Below are positions 61,101-64,000 of a DNA stretch of 64,000 nucleotides, piece after piece. The translations under genes were made by a program, and so were the position numbers. The notes under the pieces are model-generated. The model saw nothing but the letters and a program-made list of their open reading frames with translations, was not told the origin of the DNA and did no database searches. This DNA comes from Brumimicrobium ulvae (GTDB lineage: Bacteria > Bacteroidota > Bacteroidia > Flavobacteriales_D > Crocinitomicaceae). The stretch spans positions 108,579 to 172,578 of the forward strand of contig NZ_CANNGT010000007.1 in assembly GCF_947504225.1 (NCBI RefSeq), written 5' to 3'. How positions within the stretch are numbered: position 1 is the stretch's first letter; every line of letters starts with the position of its first letter.

Positions 61101-61609
61101 CAAACACTCCTGCTCCAACTGCAAGTTTCACTACCAATGAAAATGGCTTATCTGTTACCTTCAACAATACTTCAACTAATGCAAGTGCTTATTTATGGGA
61201 TTTTGGTGACGGAAACACTTCTACACTCGAAAACCCGACACATGTTTATGCTGAGAAAGCAAACTATAATATTTGCTTAACTGCATATGGAGAATGTGAC
61301 ACAACAGTATATTGTACAAGTATTAACGTCAATGACGATCTTTCCGTTATAGGTGAAGGGGAATTAGAAAATGGAATAAATATTTATCCTAATCCTGTTA
61401 AAAACAAGGTGACCATAGAGAAAATCAATTCTAAAGCATCACGAGTTGTGATTTACAATGCCAGTGGTCAGTTGATTGATAAAGTGTCACTTTCAACCGC
61501 ATCAACAGCAATCATTGTGAGTGACTGGAAGCCTGGTGTTTACTTCTTTCATATCATGGATGAAAGCAGAAATCTAATTTCAACACAACGTGTAAGCGTG
61601 TTGCAATAA
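58139..61609 (+). CDS. Secreted subtilase-like (S8) protein with T9SS sorting domain
   Basis: A 1156-residue secreted protein. Signal peptide ~1-21; N-terminal propeptide; S8 domain ~110-445 with H204 (GSHGTSCAGMM) and S378 (GTSFACPL). The position of the catalytic Asp is Glu (E150, VIALIESADVINHPDL). The usual AGN of the oxyanion hole reads AGATTN. Then come a fibronectin-III-like module (~455-540), a PA domain (~595-690), a GEVED module (~740-835), two SprB-like repeats (~845-950) and a PKD domain (~995-1060, YLWDFGDGNTS). A type A T9SS sorting domain ends the protein (INIYPNPVKNKVTI, KPGVYFFHI). Confidence 0.92.
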   Translation: MKTIRLTLFSLFIIVSSFSLGQLSKSSPKAISDNIIVRMQKNEDPAMLSKLVPTHFELEVAEVLSQHSDIWLLKFNDDNTNIDEVLEVLYRVNTVLFAQPNREVELRAAPNDPLYTNQWHHDNIDSELAWDITTGGTTANGHDIVIALIESADVINHPDLQDNQWINTAEIPNNGIDDDGNGYVDDYNGWNVSTNNDAIGTGSHGTSCAGMMGAKGDNGIGVSGINWNVKIMDIAGHNSPFTESNIIAAYNYALSARLLWNQTNGANGAFVVATSASWGVDGGDPNSYPIWCSFYDDLGQAGILNAGATTNQNQDVDTFGDVPTGCASDYMIGVTATNSSDIIDFAGYGEQTINIAAPGSSIYTTAANGQYTSTSGTSFACPLTAGLIGLLYSVPCSDLDNLAMSNPQAAADMVMQALYNGVDQSQHLIDRTITGGRINAKNSIDLLMLDVCSSCSTPNNINVTTVNDYDASIVFDHNPDATSYVVSLQIAGTGVWTDYTTTNNSYTFTGLTSCTEYEFRITSDCSGEIGNSSAIGTFKTSGCGNCIDLNYCETNAINPALSLTVTSPASIQGNYSYQESTSFGGPVDNGYQYGELVLVNDGSANPNEGCNPLTNGAAVNGNIAVVYRGSCNFTDKAMNAQNAGATAVIIINNVANPSTINMGGTNNNVTIPAIMISQADGAILVNSINNNEAPKAILGQQNEWVESFLIDGNTITTGDNNGYVLNDSPIALILGQNYPFTLTPGYDGQALEEYTRIWLDINQDGVFDVSEMIYDQGTAATGVLTDNLTIPATALTGSTRMRVQMAYQGLANSSLPNVCGDLTSGEIEDFCVTLSSGSVCGIKVTSTINDPACSQVNNGEISVNVTAGTPPYSYLWNNGQTGSSISNLTPGNYSLSITDGSGCDTTINFALTYTLQLSINETITHPSCQNTEDGSITVNANGGNNFTYNWNNGPSSSTWSGIGDGTYHVTASNDIGCTVSGSYSLSAPNTPAPTASFTTNENGLSVTFNNTSTNASAYLWDFGDGNTSTLENPTHVYAEKANYNICLTAYGECDTTVYCTSINVNDDLSVIGEGELENGINIYPNPVKNKVTIEKINSKASRVVIYNASGQLIDKVSLSTASTAIIVSDWKPGVYFFHIMDESRNLISTQRVSVLQ

Positions 61610-61632
61610 TTAATTCTATTAGATAATGAATT

Positions 61633-61668
61633 GAGTCAAGATATAAAAGTCTTGGCTCTTTTTTTTTT
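61633..61668 (+). terminator. Terminator of the subtilase-like gene
   Basis: GAGTCAAGA and TCTTGGCTC (one G-U pair) followed by ten T residues, 24 bp after the stop codon. Confidence 0.9.
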
Positions 61669-61700
61669 GAATTGAATAAGGAAAAAATAGCTCCAAAGAA

Positions 61701-61740
61701 AAAGAGGAATAAATGCAGTACATTTATTCCTCTTTTTGCT
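61701..61740. terminator. Second, perfect 15-bp hairpin, possibly bidirectional
   Basis: AAAGAGGAATAAATG and CATTTATTCCTCTTT pair perfectly around the loop CAGTA, with T-rich ends on both strands. It lies 40 bp beyond the first terminator; no known gene converges from the right, so its role is unclear. Confidence 0.6.
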
Positions 61741-62033
61741 AAACCATGCTAAAACTATAAAACCCGATTATTCAACTATGATTAAATAACCTATTGCAAA
61801 TATAAGGATAAAAATCTTTACAAAAAGAAAAAAAGTAATTTATTTTTAAATCATTTCGATCAAACACGTTAACTATCTAGTTTTGCGTCTTTTCAAAAAG
61901 AAGAAATGTTACCTTAACAATTGGCAAGAGAAAGAACCAGGATAAATATAAGATCTATTTCAGGTAAAGTATTCGCTATAAAATAGAATGGTGAATGAAA
62001 ATAAAAAGTTAAAAAATATTCTTTAGATTTTAC

Positions 62034-62064
62034 TTGTCTTTGAGTAGAGTAAACTCTATTTTTG
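62034..62064 (+). promoter_or_regulatory. Promoter of sucD
   Basis: TTG at 62034-62036 and TATTTTTG at 62057-62064 are separated by 20 nt, a good match to the Bacteroidota primary sigma factor consensus (-33 TTG, -7 TAnnTTTG). The predicted start gives a leader of about 30 nt before the sucD ATG. Confidence 0.75.
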
Positions 62065-62098
62065 GGCAAATTAACAATAAGTAGAAAACCCGCGAAAA

Positions 62099-62968
62099 AT
62101 GAGCGTATTAGTAAATAAAGATTCAAAAGTAATTGTACAAGGATTCACAGGTAGTGAAGGAACTTTCCATGCAGGTCAAATGATCGAATTTGGAACAAAC
62201 GTAGTTGGTGGAGTTACTCCAGGAAAAGGAGGCCAAAAACATTTAGACAAACCAGTATTTAACACAGTTCAAGATGCTGTAGATAAAACAGGTGCAGATG
62301 TATCTATCATTTTCGTTCCACCAGCTTTTGCTGCGGATGCAATTATGGAAGCTGCTAATGCAGGGATTAAAGTAATTATCTGTATTACTGAGGGTATTCC
62401 TGTAAATGATATGGTTAAAGCTAAAGAATATATTTCTGCTTATGACTGTAGATTAATTGGACCAAACTGTCCGGGTGTTATCACTGCAGGTGAAGCGAAA
62501 GTAGGGATTATGCCAGGATTTGTATTTGAAAAAGGATCTGTTGGTATTGTATCTAAATCTGGAACATTAACATACGAAGCTGCTGACCAAGTAGTGAAAG
62601 CAGGATTAGGTATTACAACTGCAATTGGTATTGGTGGTGACCCAATCATTGGAACAACTACTCAAGAAGCTGTTGAATTATTAATGAACGATCCTGAAAC
62701 TAAAGGAATCGTTATGATTGGTGAAATCGGTGGTAATCTTGAAGCAAAAGCAGCAAGATGGATCAAAGACAACGGAACTAAACCGGTTGTTGGATTTATC
62801 GCAGGTGAAACTGCACCAGCAGGTCGTACAATGGGTCACGCAGGTGCTATTGTAGGAGGAGATGAAGATACTGCTCAAGCCAAAAAAGCAATTTTAAGAG
62901 AATGTGGTGTTCATGTTGTAGACTCTCCAGCAAAAATTGGTGAGAAGATGGCTGAATTATTAAAATAA
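62099..62968 (+). CDS. sucD: Succinyl-CoA synthetase subunit alpha
   Basis: TCA-cycle enzyme that makes ATP or GTP from succinyl-CoA together with SucB/SucC. CoA-binding N-terminal domain ([27 protein letters not shown]), then the ligase domain with phosphohistidine H247 ([11 protein letters not shown]). At 289 residues it has normal length. The beta subunit gene is not in this window, so sucC is encoded elsewhere, as in many Bacteroidota. Confidence 0.96.
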   Translation: MSVLVNKDSKVIVQGFTGSEGTFHAGQMIEFGTNVVGGVTPGKGGQKHLDKPVFNTVQDAVDKTGADVSIIFVPPAFAADAIMEAANAGIKVIICITEGIPVNDMVKAKEYISAYDCRLIGPNCPGVITAGEAKVGIMPGFVFEKGSVGIVSKSGTLTYEAADQVVKAGLGITTAIGIGGDPIIGTTTQEAVELLMNDPETKGIVMIGEIGGNLEAKAARWIKDNGTKPVVGFIAGETAPAGRTMGHAGAIVGGDEDTAQAKKAILRECGVHVVDSPAKIGEKMAELLK

Positions 62969-62985
62969 CATTCAACATAAATATT

Positions 62986-63016
62986 AAAAAAGGGAACCAA
63001 AAGGTTCCCTTTTTTG
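62986..63016 (+). terminator. Terminator of sucD
   Basis: AAGGGAACC and GGTTCCCTT close a strong stem with an AAAA loop, followed by TTTTTG; 18 bp after the stop codon. Confidence 0.92.
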
Positions 63017-63039
63017 TTTTAAATATAAAAGTAATAAAT

Positions 63040-63744
63040 ATGGAAATTAAAGGAAGTACAGCATTGGTGACAGGAGGAAATTCAGGATTAGGAAAAGCAA
63101 CAGCAATGCTATTGATTCAAAAAGGAGCGAAAGTTATTATCACTGGAAGAGATCATCAAAAAACCATTCATGTCGCAAAAGAAATTGGAGCTATTCCCTT
63201 TCAATGTGACGTAACAAAAGATGAACAGATTGATGAGCTTTATAAATTTATAGAGGGAGAGCATGGAAAGTTGGATATACTTGTAAATAATGCAGGTATT
63301 GGAATCAGAAAATCATTATTAGAACTTACTCGAGAAGAATTACAGCAGGTATATGAAGTGAATGTATTTGGAGTTGCTATGGTAGCGCAAGGAGCTAGTA
63401 AGCTTTTTGTTAAGCAGAACTATGGAAATATTATTAACATCGCATCAACGGCATCATTAAAAGGTTATCCTACTGGATCTATTTATGCTTCATCTAAATT
63501 CGCGCTCAGAGGAATGACACAATGTTGGCAAGGTGAGCTGAGGAAAAACAATATCCGTGTAATACAGGTTAACCCAAGTGAAGTCCCTACAGCTTTTGGA
63601 GATGAACAAAACAGAACTGAAAGACCATTAGAATCAAATAAATTAACACCTAAAGATATTGCTATTACAATAGTTAATACTCTAGAGATGGACAACAGAG
63701 CATATATTCCAGAAGTTACGGTTCATGCAACAAATCCTTTTTAA
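63040..63744 (+). CDS. Short-chain dehydrogenase/reductase (SDR)
   Basis: A 234-residue NAD(P)-dependent oxidoreductase with the cofactor motif TGGNSGLGKA, the NNAGIG motif, and the catalytic Ser/Tyr/Lys (INIASTAS, YASSKFAL with YxxxK). It most resembles 3-ketoacyl-ACP reductase-like SDRs, but the substrate is unknown. It starts 24 bp after the sucD terminator. Confidence 0.92.
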   Translation: MEIKGSTALVTGGNSGLGKATAMLLIQKGAKVIITGRDHQKTIHVAKEIGAIPFQCDVTKDEQIDELYKFIEGEHGKLDILVNNAGIGIRKSLLELTREELQQVYEVNVFGVAMVAQGASKLFVKQNYGNIINIASTASLKGYPTGSIYASSKFALRGMTQCWQGELRKNNIRVIQVNPSEVPTAFGDEQNRTERPLESNKLTPKDIAITIVNTLEMDNRAYIPEVTVHATNPF

Positions 63745-63954
63745 AAAAAGAAAATACACATCAATTTTATCAGCTCAACCACAAGAAATAACAATTTATT
63801 TCTTGTGGAAAATAGTTTATAATAATTTATATAACGGAGTTTGGATAAAAATTAGAATATTTATTTTGTAAACCTTCGTGGACACTCGAAAATTTATAAA
63901 TCGAAGATTTAAATTTACGGTGTTCTCCCAATGGGAGCAAATAGCATAAAACAA

Positions 63955-63988
63955 AAAAACCTCACACAAATGAATGTATGAGGTTTTT
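63955..63988 (-). terminator. Terminator near the right edge
   Basis: AAAAACCTCA and TGAGGTTTTT pair perfectly, and the minus strand continues with a T run. It fits a gene on the minus strand ending beyond the window edge. The 210 bp between the SDR gene and this hairpin hold nothing recognisable. Confidence 0.75.
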
Positions 63989-64000
63989 ATAAAAGTGGCG

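Larger units (their letters stand above)
61610..62098. other. Intergenic region with tandem hairpins
   Basis: Nearly 490 bp without a gene. It holds two hairpins (61633-61668, 61701-61740) and, at its right end, the sucD promoter. The middle (61745-62030) is AT-rich with nothing recognisable. Confidence 0.65.

Noticed and set aside
1..64000. CRISPR array, tRNA, rRNA or prophage
   Set aside because: No regularly spaced repeats, cloverleaf-like gene, rRNA sequence, integrase or phage structural gene was seen.

Overview
The window looks like a chromosomal segment of a low-GC member of the Bacteroidota, most likely order Flavobacteriales and perhaps near Crocinitomicaceae/Cryomorphaceae (family level is a guess). 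Support: an LpxC-FabZ fusion, two large secreted proteins with type IX secretion (T9SS) C-terminal domains (one type B, one type A), bacillithiol synthesis (BshC), the rpmB-rpmG-DUF4295-ftsY cluster, and many copies of the Bacteroidota -7 promoter motif TAnnTTTG. No rRNA, tRNA or CRISPR array was found.

Layout. 1-5.8 kb: lipid A genes (lpxD, lpxC/fabZ, lpxA) between an HD hydrolase cut by the left edge and an RlmD-type rRNA methyltransferase. 5.9-9.1 kb: minus-strand patatin, M23/LysM peptidase, thioredoxin-like protein and a DtxR/MntR regulator with a palindromic operator candidate. 9.1-13.6 kb: T9SS surface protein, lipoprotein hydrolase, envelope protein. 13.7-16.4 kb: ACMSD-like amidohydrolase, META lipoprotein, small proteins. 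16.4-19.5 kb: a four-gene operon (lipoprotein, ribulose-phosphate-epimerase/CBS fusion, DAHP synthase, KdsC-like phosphatase). 19.6-26.1 kb: ilvE, recQ, SpoIID-like, lpxB, surE.

26.1-39.3 kb is an accessory island. One tightly packed operon runs hsdR, hsdS, a PtuA-like ATPase, a PtuB-like HNH nuclease, a 604-residue protein with a C-terminal PD-(D/E)xK nuclease, and hsdM. A Septu-like pair plus an extra nuclease is therefore nested inside a type I restriction-modification operon. A complete group II intron (about 2 kb, with maturase) lies just downstream on the opposite strand. 39.3-42.4 kb holds four orphan genes with long spacers, probably also accessory.

42.6-64 kb returns to core genes: htpG, a TerB/J-domain protein, bshC, cyclophilin, small membrane proteins, a PLP enzyme, a double-FKBP lipoprotein, ftsY/DUF4295/rpmG/rpmB, a glycosyltransferase with a HAD phosphatase and a MORN protein, a subtilase whose catalytic Asp position is Glu, sucD and an SDR oxidoreductase.

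The strongest candidate for an undescribed system is the nested defence operon at 26,893-37,122. The epimerase-CBS/DAHP synthase/KdsC-like operon is second. Assignments rest on motifs read by eye; no database search was possible.
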